In this document: positions 45,801 to 59,900 of the stretch, one piece after another | Numbering within the stretch: position 1 is the stretch's first letter | How the letters are laid out: each line of letters begins with the position of its first letter | Source of the DNA: Polydactylus sextarius | Lineage: Eukaryota > Chordata > Actinopteri > Polynemidae | DNA: 64,000 nucleotides | Direction of reading: 5' to 3' | NCBI GenBank assembly: GCA_016801845.1 | Contig: CM028910.1 | Coordinates: forward strand, 14,910,629-14,974,628 | The notes under the pieces: model-generated | Told to the model about the DNA's origin: nothing | The model's input: only the letters and a program-made list of their open reading frames with translations | Database searches by the model: none | Translations under genes and position numbers: made by a program

Positions 45801-48665
45801 GTTATAAACCTATATGCTAAACAGCTGTTTTGTATGGAGGTGCTCAGGCTCGAGGGCGTGAGATGTATAGGTTGATACGAACAAGGAGGATTTGTTTAAC
45901 TGTGATGTTTATGAGGTGCAAAGATATGAATGTGTTATTTAAAGTCTCACTGATGACAGTTTGTATTCACTTCTTGTTTTTCACTTTAATATTTTTGAAA
46001 AATATGATAAAAAGACACGACATAAAAGACCTGCATGTATTGCAGCGTGTGAAATGTAAGTAATCGTGTTGTATAACTATATTGGACAGTACATGCATAA
46101 ATAAAGGCGGTAGAGAGGTAGAGATGCAGGTGTGTGTGTGTGTGTGTGTGTGTGTGGGCGAAAGACCAAGGCCACTTATGTATTCACGTCTGCAGTCTAA
46201 TCACTCTTGTAAGCTTGGATGAAGAGGAGGAGGAAAGTACATGTGGAGACACATTTACAATTCAAACTAGCAAAATGATATTACAGTTTGTAGCATGTAG
46301 ACGAAAAGCAGGCACCTGTGTGATTTCAATGAGTGATTGTTGTTTGTTCAGAGGTGAGGCCTTGTCTTTCTCTAATTAAGTAGAGTGATGCAGTTTAAAT
46401 GTCAAACTAAGCACAGTGAGCTTTGTATTGTGACAGTGCTGTATTAATGGAAATGATAGATTAAATATACAGCTCTGTACATCGTTTATTGTTTGTGCAA
46501 TGAAAGTGTGATTTATCTGCTTGTTCTACAATATGAACATTATGTATACAACATGCATGGCAACCGCTGAGAGCCCCCCTTACTATACCTCCCTCCTTCC
46601 TTCCATCCTCACCTCATCGTTCCTCCCCCACTGGGAGGACATCTGGTCCCCGACCAGACCTGCCCTCTGCTCCCCTCCTCCCCTCCCTTCAGCCTCTCCT
46701 CTCCTCCTCTCTTCTCCTCTTCTCAACATGCAGGGATCCATTTAAATACAGAGCAAGGGATTCAAGTGATCCACCATTGGCTTTCTATTTGAGTCAGAGA
46801 TCTCTTCAGACTAATAGTGCACTCTGTGCAATCTGCTTAAGCACAAGAGTTAACAGTCTCAAGCATTGCTGAGGAAGGATTTGACCATCTAGACCATAAA
46901 TATTTTTGCTTAGTGTCCACTCAACATGTCGCAGCAATAAAAGGATTGAATTCCATTGACAACATTCAATCGACTAGACACTTTACAGTGTAAGCCTCAG
47001 TCAGTTGGAGAGGCTCACGTCTGATACTTATGTTGCATGTTTGGTTTAGTGAATATGTGTCATCATCACGTTAATGCGTGGTCACTCAATCTGAGGGCCC
47101 CATTAGGCTCAGCTTAGTTACCATCTACAGGTTACACCGCTGATTACTGCCAAAACTGAGGGTTTATCCCAATTCCCCAAACAGCCACCCAGTCCCTCTT
47201 TCCCATCACTGCCATCACCATGGCAATGCCTCCATCTTAATGAATGCCTCCCTCTCTCAATCTGAACGTCTGTTTCCCACCTATTACACAAGGATGGGGG
47301 AGGTGGGGGTTGCTCACCAGAGACTTGCCAGGCCTGGGCCCCACTCCAATGATGTGTGTTTGCACAGTTGATCTCCTGTGATCTGTATCAGACAAGGCAG
47401 AGACAACACCACATACAGAGGAAATACTTACCTCTCAGATTAGGCTCCAGTGTCTGAGTGTCATTATGCATGTGATTTACAGAGGAACTTAATTATCAAC
47501 AATAATGCACAGCAGTTTCTGAGTGATTTCCACCCACAGACACGATTACTAACTGCTACTTCACTGTCACGTAACAAAAGCAGCAGGTTCTGTAGGAACC
47601 TGAGCAGAGAACAGTTAAATATATGCAGAAGATAAAGTGTATTATTAGATCTGAATGACAATTGAAAGACAATTTCCTCTTTTGATTTGACATCATTATA
47701 TTTGCACATTTCACTTACACACCATTGAAGTCTGCGTGGAAATGACTCGTGCTCATGTTGCAAATTTTGCTGTCACGCACTCTGACTTAATGAGTCTTTA
47801 TTTAGTACAAATAAAACTTCATGAAGTTTAATGGACAGACATTTTTCTATTTGCTATGGTAGTTTAGTTCTTGATTGAGAAACAAAATTGAGGTCCAACC
47901 TTTTCCTCTGATTACTACTGATATGTTCAGATGAACCAGTGTGCAATTATCTGTCAGTTTCCTTTATCTTCACCATCAGTCTTATTGCAGAGAATCAACT
48001 TCATTTAACCACTACAGCAATCACTCTTTCTCTCACTTTCTTGTCTGTTCTTTGTGTCTGTCAGTTTGTCTACCCTCCGTATCTTCCTCTAATCTGCTGT
48101 TTCAATTCTTCTCTCATTTTTGACTCAAACAGTCACTGTCAATTTCAAAAATCTAAACAGTAACCGTTATTCTCACTTTATCCACACAGTTTAAGAGCCT
48201 ATTTACAACCTGCTGCAACTGAATAATTAAAACGTCAGCATTTGTGTGTCGTTCATTACGTTAACTGCTGTATAACTGTTGCTGCAATCCTCCTTTATGG
48301 AGAAAGTGTGTAGTTAATTGCTGTCAAATGGTTTTAGATGGTTATACTTTAAAAACAGATGGTTCTTAATTGTCACTGTAATCACTTTCTACTTAATCTA
48401 CTGCATTTAATCTACCTGTGGATCTAATGTGGAACCGACTCAGGTGGTTTTAACACTTTGTTGACTTGTAAGCCATTTAAAATACCCCTCCTTAAGTGCT
48501 TATAATTTGTATTAATGTGTATTAGTGTATTAGTTTAGTCTCACTTACTGTTTGCACTGTCCAGTCGCAAAAGTTCTGACCATCTTTATTGTTTTTCTTT
48601 ATTCTCTCATCAGGCATTCAAGGAAATGCTGTATGCTGCCCAGGACCAAGCTCCCTCCATAGAAG
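42785..48665 (+). CDS. xpr1: xpr1: SPX-domain phosphate exporter, 5' part (exons 1-2 only)
   Basis: Exons 42785-42853 and 48614-48665 join to give the first 40 residues of XPR1, beginning MKFAEHLSSHITPEWRKQY and continuing AFKEMLYAAQDQAPSIE. This is near-identical to vertebrate XPR1 (about 696 residues). XPR1 is a multipass plasma-membrane inorganic phosphate exporter; its N-terminal SPX domain senses inositol pyrophosphates, and the segment seen is the start of that domain's helical hairpin. In mammals it also serves as a receptor for xenotropic and polytropic retroviruses. The start is supported by an in-frame TAG at 42749-42751 with no ATG between. The reading frame continues as a split codon (one base in exon 2) into an exon beyond the window. 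Teleosts may carry xpr1a and xpr1b; 40 residues do not decide which this is. It lies head-to-head with acbd6, as in mammals. Confidence 0.95.
43448..43472. repeat. (AT)n microsatellite
   Basis: About 12 AT units. Confidence 0.95.
46130..46156. repeat. (GT)n microsatellite
   Basis: GT run of about 27 bases. Confidence 0.95.
48614..48665 (+). CDS. xpr1: xpr1 coding exon 2
   Basis: 52 nt: AFKEMLYAAQDQAPSIE plus one base of the next codon. Acceptor CATCAG, donor GTAAAT, slightly off consensus. Too short to be seen by frame length; found by its match to XPR1. Confidence 0.95.
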
Positions 48666-51600
48666 GTAAATAAACTCCCTGTTCTTATGAACAAACTCAT
48701 CCAGCCATACATACAAACATACATACACAGTCCCACAATTATACACTTCTGTACCCACTGCTCTCTGCTCAGGGCCTGTTTGGGCATCCCCAGAATAACA
48801 GCAATTCATCTGCTAAAAATAGGAAATCACTGCAAACACGCCGCCACTCACTCCACAGTCTATGACTCAACCAGGCCACTGCCAATTATCAAATCATTAC
48901 CTTTAACCTCACTATCTTTGCAAACCTGAGACCATAGCTAAGAGGAAATGTTGATTATTCACTGAAATGAGGTTTGCTGTGTATTTACTGTCGCTCAGAA
49001 AGGTGCTTTGCACTGTGGGAACTGTCTGGATGCTGTAACCTGTATGAACTAAAACTAAATAAAGTCTAAATAATCTGGATCAGGGTTGTAGGTAGTCAAC
49101 ATAACAGACCAGGATTGGAGTCCAGTCTTGAGTGGTGCTACTCAACATAGTAAAGATAAGAAGGGCCACTGGCTATAATTAATCTTTGGCATTAGACTGT
49201 AAGTGATGTGCAATAAGGGAAAGAATGCCAACCATTTGTTTTTATTTTAGATACTGCTTTGTGGGAGTAAACAACTTTCTTTAGTTGCAGGGTTGAAACA
49301 TAGTTTATGATGTGATGATGTGCAACTGTGTGAGAGCATGTTTCTGAGTTGGTGGCGGAGTGCAAAAAAAAATGTGCTTGTCTTGAAATATGGTTTGAAA
49401 ATGACCCCTGCCAATGCTTGCATTTCACTGTTGCAATGACATGAGTGTGTGTGTTTGTGCCTAAAGGTGTGTGTGTGCGTGTATGAGGTGATAGATTTGT
49501 CAGTGTTGTGCAACATGTTCCTCACAGAGCTGTGAGCCCCTATGCTCAGTTCCAGCTGAGCAGACATGATGTTGATGGGAGTATGATGTGATTCTATTCA
49601 TGAGCGACGAGGATGTAGCACACAGTCACAGACGCTCTGTCTCTGCGTGTGTGTGACTAAGCCGCATACACAAAGATCAGTTTCAGTCATTTGTAGACTT
49701 TATTTTAGACTGCAGTAGACATGCAAGGAGACTGTCTGTATTTGTTATATAAAATGTCAATGCTCATTAGCTTTATGTAAAAGGGAGATTGTACTTATAT
49801 TTGTGTTTACATGAATTGTTGTTACCTAAAAAGGAACATTTGATGGTCCTATAGAACACGTCTTGTCTTGTTCAGTGATAACAAATGATCCGTGTCGTCT
49901 CTGAGTGGTTTCTCCAGAGGCTGTTAGCCAGGCTAGTTCATTGTGGGTGATAAATCATTTCCTGTCGCGGGTCTGAGTTGTACTCATGGGTCACTGTTCT
50001 GGCAGCTGTCAACTTGTGGCAAGATAGGTGAGCGTGTCGTATGAATAGAGACAGGATCAATCAGTCTGTAGAAAATCATACCGTGTCATTCATCTGAAAT
50101 CGATGTGACATCACAGCATTTCTCACTCAATCATATTGATTTGTTTGCTTTTCACACTTCTTTTTCTTTTTTCGCACACACTGTCATCAAAAAACACTGG
50201 TGCGAGGCGAGTGCAAAGAAAAGAGTATCAGCAGTGAGAGTTTGTTGTGTCTTTTAATGAATCAGACAGTCGTCTGTCCCCTTTGGTGATTTTATGAGAA
50301 AGAGAGAGGTTAGCCGTAATGAAAACAGCAGCAGCAGAAGCAGACAAACAATATTACCGAGCCCCGTAAAGAACAGCCTCCTATAACTGAGGCACGCTGA
50401 CATTTCATAACAGAAACAAGATTAGCAGGTGTTATAAAATTCAAGCTTACTGCAGCACTTTCTCTTCACCTCTACTATAGCCAGTCTTTTAAATCTGATT
50501 GAATTTTAATGGGTCCAGAACGATATTGGAAAAAAAATAATATTGCATTTATGTAGTGTTTTTCTACTCTAGTGGACAAAATATTTTACAATTTCTCTCC
50601 CTCTCAATCATCTGTTCACATTTGCTCTTATGCCTTGTCAACCATCATTTTGAAAAACAAATAAAGAATTATATACTATTTATTTTCACCACCTTTTTCT
50701 TTGTCACATTTAAAATTTAGGTGCCAAAATCAGAGCATGTAATGCATATGAGCTATGTACTTTGATTATTCTTTTTTAAACATACATGGAAAACCAGAAG
50801 CTCTGTAACCAACAATTAGCCTCTTTCTATGATCTAACAGACAAGTTGTTTGTTCTATAAAATGACTATTTTGCGAAGTTCAAAGTGATGGATTAGCGAT
50901 TAAAGTAAATGCTCACAATGGAGAAGGTGAGATATGTCACCATTGCACATGTATACATTGTGATGCCAGTCCTTTAATTCAAATTAAAACTTGCTCCTTT
51001 TGTTTAATTGCTTCTTTGAAAGACTAATTGAGGGTGTGAGTCTCTCGCTGCTCTCTCCCCCTTTGTCTCTCTCTCTCTCTCTTTTTTCTCTCCTCTCTGT
51101 GCTGTCTTGTTCTTTACAAAAAGCAAGGTTTTTGGTATTCAGAAGATGTTTCCCCTGCCTGAGGGAGACCGTTTACTGGGTTATAACTACTTGCTCTGCT
51201 CTCACACTGGACAGCTCAGCCCCTAAAAGAGCAGTGTAGGTGATAGACACATTGAAACACTGAACAGGCAACACTTCAATGCCTGTGTCAAGGCATCTGC
51301 ATACAGTGTCGGGTTGTGGGAATGGTGGCACACTGGGCTAAAATGTGTAATGTTTGTGGTTTTAATTTTCCATCAGAGCATAATTACCTCTCATGCTGTT
51401 TTATATGTTGCAGTGCTCGTGTGGCCTTTGTTTAAATAGACCACCACACGCAGCCTCTGTGGGAACTCTTCTTTCAGCACCATATTCTGGCAGATGAACC
51501 ATTCAGTTTCAACATGATGGATGTACAGTAATTAAGAGAGCTTGCTGTAAACAGACATGCACCGACACATGCACATTATGGTTGTCTCTGCTGCTGCATA

Positions 51601-52867
51601 TGACCCTTCACCCCTCGTTAAGAGCTTTTTGTTCTTGTTCCCTCTGTCCCTCCATTGGTCCTCGTGTAATTGTAATTGAAACACGCGTGTCCCTGTAATG
51701 CGGTGAGCCAGTGGGAGACAACAGAGAGAACAGCTGGTTGGGTTTCTGGTTCCTCTTGTTTCAACCATTAGAATGAGTTATGCCACAATCCAATTCAATT
51801 AGTCTGTTGATTATTTCAGGGACCTGAGAACAATGGCCCCAGACAATAAACACACAGCTGTAACAGGAACCTACGTGTGTTTGGATCTTATGGTATTTTT
51901 AAACGGTATTCACGTTCTGCACATGCCACACAGGGAGATGAGCTTTTGCTCTTCAGGTCATTCATTTGCACTCTCATTCTTTCATTCATTCATTCTTTCA
52001 TTCAGTGTCTTCTTCATTCTGTTGCTCTGTGGCCAGTCAAGATCTATGAAACGGTATCTGTGTTGGACTGTGGGGAGATGGTGGTGATGGCACTGTTAGA
52101 TTCCAAGAGTAATAGTGAGGCCTATGTGTGGTGTTATACACATGGATTCACACACACACACAGAGAGAGAGAGAGCACACAGGGGATGTGGTGTTTTGGA
52201 ACTGAAGCAAATGGAATTTCCTCAAACAAATCAGCAGTAATAAAAGGATGATTTATTAAAAAAGAGAAAATTAAATTGAAAATTGCAAAATTGGCACTTG
52301 GCCAACAGTTCTCTTGTCTCTTCAGGACATGTTTATGTTGTACAATGATCAAGGGTGTAAAAAGCTGCATGAAAATAAGATTTAAATTTAAAATAATTTT
52401 AAATTGAAAATAAATTTGTGCTGTGATGAGTTGCTTTGCCATTTTCCATCACAAAGAAAATGTGATGTCTTCATACAATGTCGCACCACTGTGGTCTCAC
52501 CTGGCAGCAGTTTGGTTTGAATCGCTCCCTTTAATCACCCGTTCGTTTTGTAAATCAGACCTTTTGTGATTTCATTGAGTTTTCAAGTGGGCATACACCC
52601 TCAACGGTGTTTAGTTGAAGGGCCCAAGACATCTCAGATTTGGTTCTGAACCAGCATCCTGGAGTGACTCCCTCAGTCTTGTTCATCCTCCTTCAGCCTA
52701 GTTACCCTATTGTTCACTCCTCTTTAGCGACAATCATGTGGATGCTGTCTCTGTCCACGTGGTGATGTCTGGAACTGGTTTGTTGCGGGTCGGACCTCTG
52801 ACCCTGAAGACTCCCAGTGCTCCCAAGAGTGATTAACCCAGGAAGCTCCCACAGCCCACTTCCTTTA

Positions 52868-53250
52868 GAGCCATTTCTTCATCTCCTGATGCGTGAACAG
52901 AGCTCTTTTCAGGTCCCATCGTAGGTTTTCAATTTCTCTTAACCGCCTTGTTCACTCCGGTTTGTGGTCAGCCTGTGCTTGACGTGTTTTATGGACATTC
53001 GTCCCACCTTCTGGTTTGTGTCACCATCTAGCACTAACATCACCACACAATTTACATCTCTGTCAAACAACTCCCACTCCTTTCTGGCTCCTTTCTTGTC
53101 TTTCCTGCTTTACTGTCCTACATCCTCTGGCCCATTCCCAGCGTCTGACATCTTCCTCCTGATGATGTAGGTACCTGTAGGTTGATCATCCTCCCCCACT
53201 TTCAGCCTGACCTTGCAGTCTTTCCATAGTGACTTTAGGGAGATTCTTCC
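52868..53250 (-). pseudogene. Unidentified decayed protein-coding relic
   Basis: On the minus strand one frame is open for 46 codons (53250-53113), is broken by a single TAA (53112-53110), and continues in the same frame for 56 codons (53109-52942). After a TAA the sequence reads on in another frame to 52868. The peptides look like a real charged protein: KDCKVRLKVGEDDQPTGTYI, KEWELFDRDVNCVVMLVLDG, then KHVKHRLTTNRSEQGG, and in the shifted frame EIENLRWDLKRALFTHQEMK. I do not recognise the family. It may be a retroposed pseudogene or part of an old transposable element. Confidence 0.35.
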
Positions 53251-56200
53251 TCATGGAGAAAATGCTTTGGCCTGCCAAGTCTTAACACCTCATCTCTGGT
53301 TTCTCTCAGATGTCAGCAGTTTTTTCTCTTTAGTGATTGCCAACTAGTCTTTCCTGGTAGTCACTGGATCACCAGATGGGAAATGATTTGGAGCCCAGCC
53401 AGTTCCAGGTCAGACCATGTAGGTGTTTTAAGTGGTCTAGAGTTGCTGAGCTGCTATCAGTGAGAGGAGAGACCAGAACACTTTCTCCAAAGAGCATTAT
53501 TAAACCACCACTCAACTTCACAGTTACATGGCAGAGACAAAATAATACAGTAGCACAGAATAACTGAACAAAAAACACACCCAAAATACCTCTCTGTTAT
53601 GGATGTAGGAATTGATTAATAAAATTGTATCTTTTTGAGCAACTGCAAAGACAGACATTCATTGTTCCATCTCAGGCTCCTGCTCTCCACTTTGCAGCCT
53701 GTCAGGATATTGTCCCCCTCTCATTTGGCTCTTTTATAGCTTTGATTATAGGGGAATCAACAGAACAGTAAACCTGTCCAATGCTGCAGCTCATTTCTGC
53801 ACTGTAAGTGCCCCTTTTAGCTCTGACCACATCTTAATGAATATTTTTGACTGGTGTGTGAGCCATCACACCTAATCTGCTTAATGAAAGCATTGACATA
53901 AATCACAACCACTGCTCCACTCAACTACACCTTTCAACCAGCACTTATTTCTGTACTATTTTTCCATTGTTTGCTCGTCGGCCATTTTGTATGCAATTGC
54001 TGAACAACATTCTGAGAGGTTAGTTGAAGGCTACTAGCCTGTGTAGTACAGCCCTGATTGATATTCTGCTGGTGTGTATGTTGAAACAGCAGCTGTTATT
54101 ACTGTTGTTGGTCCCTCTTGGAGACTGTCTTTGTCTGCTCCGTGTGGAATAACATTGGGATTTCTATAATTTTCTTGCTTTCGCTTGATGATTAGTTGAC
54201 ATTTTTTATTCAGGCAGTCTCATTCGATCCAAAGCCACGTGTTGCCTTCATGTGCCATCCTTGTGATTTATGAGCGGTTGTTCAACAAATATATAAACAA
54301 ATAAATAAACAATAAAAAAAAATAAATCCACACTATACTATGTATGAACAATCTTGGATTCATCTCAACATCTGATAAATAAATGACTACATACTTACAT
54401 AGGACGGGAGACAGATGGATAGGCAGGGGAGATAGGTAGACAGGCAGGAGGGTTCAGCAGGACAGTAGTGTGTCAGCCAGGGTCTCCCACCATCCTGCAT
54501 TATTGATGGGCTCTTTGACAAGCTGCTGCTGCTGCTCTCTTCCAAGCACTAATTGTTGGTCTTTTGTGGGGGTTGGTTCCTTTTTTTTTGTCATTCATCT
54601 TGGTGCCATCCAACATGTAGATATAGAGAAAATCAAACTCAGATTCACAAACAAGGAAATGTGCCAAATAAAATGAGGTATGTTCTGGTTCAAACTGAGG
54701 TGATTCAGACTTGTAACCATTTTTTAGTTTTTTTCGTAAAAAATTGTATTAGTATGTTGCTCTGTTACATACCACCACCAGGTTTTTCTAGGAGAAGAGA
54801 GACCCCTAAGGCTCTTTATCCAGTGGAGATTATTAGAAGATAATAGACTGCCATGGAATCAAGTTCTTCAATAATTTTAAACCAGGGAATTTCATGTCCT
54901 CGTCAATCAGTCAACAATCAAACTCAAGAGAGTGGTTTTCTCTTTACCCAGGCAGGTTTAGCTTTGAGTGGATTTAAGCTGGCCTCGATCTTACAGGCAG
55001 TATAGGAGGGAGGTGACTGTGCATTGTGCGATTGGTCCTTTAATGAGGCTTCTAAGGGTATTAGAGGCGAGGGAAGCAGGGGGGTCAGGGTCAATACATG
55101 CCTGGGATTACTATCCCAAGGTCTCGGACAAATCGAACTCAAATAATGAAGGATGTAAAAGGTGAGAGGTAATTGGATGAAGAAGGGAGTGAAGAGCGAC
55201 ATCCAGCAGTCCCTGCTTTTATGTTGAATGTGACGATTATGACTGAAAGAAGAATGAGAGAGTAGTTTGGAAACCAACGACAAATGGATTGAACAGCGTT
55301 TGTCAATGCCCAGTCTGAAGCAGAAAGATGTAAAAACAGAGAGAGGGATCCTTCAGGCAGACGGACAAACAGCCTGAGTGGGAGGTCCCTGGGCTCATCT
55401 CCAATGCACGTTGCCCTGCATTAGCACTACAGCCATCCCGCAATAGAAAGACAGAGAGAGAAAGAGAACCTTGATAGATGAAAGTCTTCTATCCATCCAT
55501 CCATTATTCATCGGAATTAGATCTCGCCTGAATGAAGTGGAGGAGGAGAGGAAAGAGAGGGAGGAGGAGAGGGGAGTGAGGGAAAGGTCTGGGTTAACTT
55601 AGAGAAGGGGGTCTGGATAGCAACTGTTGTGGTGCTGGGAGAAGGGTGAGGAGTTCAGATGAGGATGTGGCTCCAGCAGAGGAGGTATTTTTAGATTTGG
55701 GGCATTTGACAGGAGACTGAGGATAAAATTTCCACTGGTGCAAATGCAGTCTTTGCAGAAAAGCGGTTAAGAGATTTGAGGTGTGGAGAAAAGTGGGAAA
55801 ATGAAGAGTAGAAGTAGCACTGACAGTCGGGCACCTAGGAGCAGTGATGATGTTGTGTTTTTGTTTTTCAGAGACGGCTTAGATCTGGGAAAGAGGATGA
55901 AGGAGGGTTAGTGTCTCTTAAATGCAGATGTTAGGACTTTTAAGGTTATGAGTTCAGTAGTCAACAACTTGCCCTTACTGTGCCTCTCTACTTCTATATA
56001 TATGTGTGTGTGTCTGTATGAACATGAACACATGCACACATTTTGGCTGCAATATCCTGATCCCCATGTCTTAAGAACCACATCTTGTGAACAAGTGATC
56101 TTTTCATCTTCAAAGGTGGACAGAGGCTAAACACTAATCCGTGAGATAAACACTAAATATGCTTCTTACATGCAGAAGTTTTACATGAATGAGAATACAA

Positions 56201-56906
56201 TCTCATAAAAGGTTGAATAAACAGAAAGCACTGATCATATGATCTGGTTGTTTGCCAGGTGCACAATTGGAGATCATATACATAGAGCGCCAGCAGTGAT
56301 CTTAACAATTTCAAGCATGGCAGGCATGTGAGTGTAATGAGAGCAGCCTCTGTCCATTAGAAATCAGCTGTTGGGGTCTCCGGGGTTTGGTGTATTTGTT
56401 TAGCATTAGCAGGGCTTCCAAACCATAATCTAACCTCCATTGTGAGACAAGTTATTGTTTTTAATCAGCAGCTTTGGATGTCTGCCAACAGATCAACCAG
56501 GCTCTGCTGAGAGAACTCAGTCAGTCATAGCTGACTGCCTGGCATTTATAAAGCATGGGTTACTTTGAATAGTTTCTCTTATTGACTGCATTGCTTCGCT
56601 GGAATTGAAAAAAAAACAAAAAACTTGAATTAGATGTCATGTACACTCATGTGGCATGTGTCCTGTGTTCAGAAATTACAGATCAGCAGTCTGAGTGAGC
56701 TATGGGAGGGAGGTGCTGATGGATGGAGAGAGAGAGGCAGAGAGACGTGTGACCTTGTCTCTGTTGTGTGTGTTTTGATGTTTTTATCTTCTCACGCTGC
56801 AGATTTCTGCTGCACTCACACACAGCCCACACTGCAGAGAGGTTGTCCAACCACATACATACACACACACACACGTTCATGCATGCTTGGAGAGACACTA
56901 ACACCC

Positions 56907-56935
56907 ATACACACACACACACACACACACACACA
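56907..56935. repeat. (CA)n microsatellite
   Basis: CA run of about 28 bases, with a shorter CA run 30 bases upstream (56857-56875). Confidence 0.95.
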
Positions 56936-59900
56936 AGCTCACATAAGGAGTTGTGTACTACAGCAGTGGGTGTGGGTGTGATTGTGAGCTATAGATGATG
57001 ACAGCGGGGCCATATGCTGATGTATTTCTGTTTTTTGTTGAGCTGCAATTAGACAACCCCCAATGAAATATTACTGGTGTCCACTCTCATCTCTGCTGTA
57101 AACACTATAAATGTGATGGGGAAATTACTACACACGCATTCCGCTGTATTACAGACGTGCTGATTTTAGCTTTTTAATTGTCTAATTAAATTCTTTGCAG
57201 TTATTTTCCCCATTGGAATGACGACATTTATAATAAATATGTGTCATTTTGGACTGGCATAGGGTTGTCTGTATGTGCGTGGGTTTGTACTGTATGTGCT
57301 ATTGGGAAGAAGACACAGTGTCCTTCACTGTACCCGTGTGCTGCATCGTCTCTCTGGAGAAACGGACAGAACCTGGCTCTGATTGGCTCAGAGGCGTGAA
57401 AAGGTGGTGAAGGTGTTGCGCCGTTTATATCAGACTGTCTTCATCATCTTTAAATTACTGTATTGACTCTCCCAACTGATTGTCAACACATTTACGGGCC
57501 TCAGCACTGCACCTGCATCTGTTTCAGATGGAGGTATTTCTCTTTCAGCAGAGGTTGACTTTAAATTGAGTCTGGTTCCGTAGGGGTCTGTGCCAGTACG
57601 CATGATAGCATTTGAGTATTTGGAGGGTGGGTTGTGGAGGTTGCACATATTTGTGTTTTGGTGTGGTCTCTTATTTCATCCTTACTTTGCCTGTGGGCAA
57701 AATGAGAGCAGCAGACAGAGAAAGACAAAGATGTGGCAGAGGAGATTCAGGGGCAGCAAGGACTGAATGAGACAGGAAGCATAGAAGAAAAAAGGAGAGA
57801 GGTGACATTGGTGGTAATTGGAGGAAAGGAAGCTAAAGCCTCAGGGAGCCTCCTCTCCAAACGTTACTACTATGAAAGATGTGTGAAAAAAAAAAAAAAA
57901 AACGCAGCCAGAAAAAAGATGAGAGCTTGACTGAATCTCTTTCATTTACTTATTCAATGAATTTGGATTCAAAGTATGTTTTAGTTGCTTCCCAGTTTCT
58001 CAAAGATGCCAATAACTAGTAATTTAAATTTAATACATTCAAAGTCTGGGGATTTTTCTTTCAGGGGGCACAAGATTATTGGTCCAGATATAATTTCACT
58101 TCTTATTTACTCTAAATCACATTCTTCTTATCCAGAGACAAGACCAGAGAGGTATATCAATAATTCACAGCTATTGTTTCCTCCTGGACAGCCTGTCTGT
58201 TTTTATATTAAATGTTGAATTATTAACATTGTGTGAGATTTGAAATACGGTTCATCTATGCCGGGATGCTCCAAAAAGTGGCCTGTCATCTTCTGGCAGC
58301 CAAAATGCCATCAAAACAGGTGAAATTAAATTAGCATGAGGGCATTTTACATTTGTGGTATATTAGAAACAAATGGGAAGATTAGACAGAGAGATAACCA
58401 CACTGTCTCTCTCTCTCTGTCATGCACACACTCACACAATCACTCAGTGTCTCAGGCTCTCTATCTCAGAGTCACCATGTCAGGACTGTTAGTGCTCCTC
58501 ATTCTCAACAGTTCCTCTTAACCGTCCCTGTTACAATATACTGGCCTCAGGGTGTATGCATATTTCATATCCTCCTCAACATGTGTCTAATGTATTCATG
58601 ATGTGCGTTAATAATAACCAATGTCTCCAGTGCTGGCGGAAGTTGACTTACTGTTCGGGTCGAGTCCTGCTTGTACATGACACTTTTACTGTCTGTGGCT
58701 GATGTATGTTCTCAGCTTTCCCTGCTTGTCATTTAAAGAAGTATCCTCTCGACATATAAACAGCTATGTAATACAGAGACGCTCCTCAGTGGCTTTTCAG
58801 CAGAAACAACAGTTTGTCTCTGTTTTGCATTTCGTCCTCGGGGCAAGCTGCACGGCTTCTTCTTGACAAGTGCCATCTGATAATTAGGACTCATAATCAG
58901 CCTATTAGTATGCAGCTCAATTGAGCAGAGAACAACTTATTGTTCCCCTGGCATGAGCTGCAGTCGTTTGTAAGAGGATTATTGTGAATTTCTTGTTAGT
59001 GTTTTTATGACAATGAGTCATATGTGTAATGACTTAAATTGTGGGGTTGTTCATCTCAGAGGCATTTGTTTTTAAAGCAGCCAATATTGTTAAATCCTCT
59101 ATTAGGATGCATGGTAATGTTCTGGGAGCTTGGAATCACTGATGGCGAGGCTGTGGCACAGTGTTTTAAAGTTGGTTTCACTGTAGGATCGTGGTGTTTT
59201 TTCTCTGTACCTTTCTGTGGACATATAAAGCCAAGTTGAATGTTTTCCATCACTGTTTCCATGGCACCAAAGAAAGAGACTAGAATCACTTGAGCCTTGT
59301 TTTGTTCCTGTGACATTCAGGACCCAAACACAATAACCATAGAACATGTAGAACCGAGGGCTGGGGTGTTATGTTGAATCTTAATACTGCTCTGTGAAAG
59401 CATCCCTGACAACAAAAAAACATGGTAAGTGAAGTGAATTTATTGTTTGCATTGTGACAAAAACATTCATTATCGCAGTGGGGATGTGTTTTCCTGTGCT
59501 CTGATGACCCATGTAGACCCACAACATGACATCTTATACTATATACAGTAGGTATATATGATATCTGATCATTGATCATTACCTGATCATTTTCATCACG
59601 TGAGTTTTACAGATATACACAGAAAACCTGTATTTATCAGTATATACTATTTATACCTGCATATTGCCTCAGCTGGCTCTTGTAAAAGTGGCTGTTTGTT
59701 GTTGCTGCTCCTGATTTCTGTTGTTGGCAGGAGAAAACAAGTTTTTAACAAACTGACTAATAGTATCCCTGGGCCTGTCTCTATTTAGCAGTTAATATCT
59801 CTCTTTTCTGGACCTGGTGAGAACAGCCCCGAGTTATGTTGTCGTGCTCTGTAACCCATGTGCAAGTATCAGATCATTTTCACTCGCTATCAATTAAGTG

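Larger units (their letters stand above)
42854..48613 (+). other. xpr1: xpr1 intron 1
   Basis: A 5760-bp GT-AG intron, mostly AT-rich, with (AT)n at 43448-43472, poly(A) at 45108-45127, a (GT)n run at 46130-46156 and a pyrimidine-rich stretch at about 46580-46730. No coding sequence was recognised. Confidence 0.85.

Noticed and set aside
54924..55283. 119-codon minus-strand open frame
   Set aside because: No conserved motif; the opposite strand is also open. The interval may be a noncoding element, but coding is not supported.
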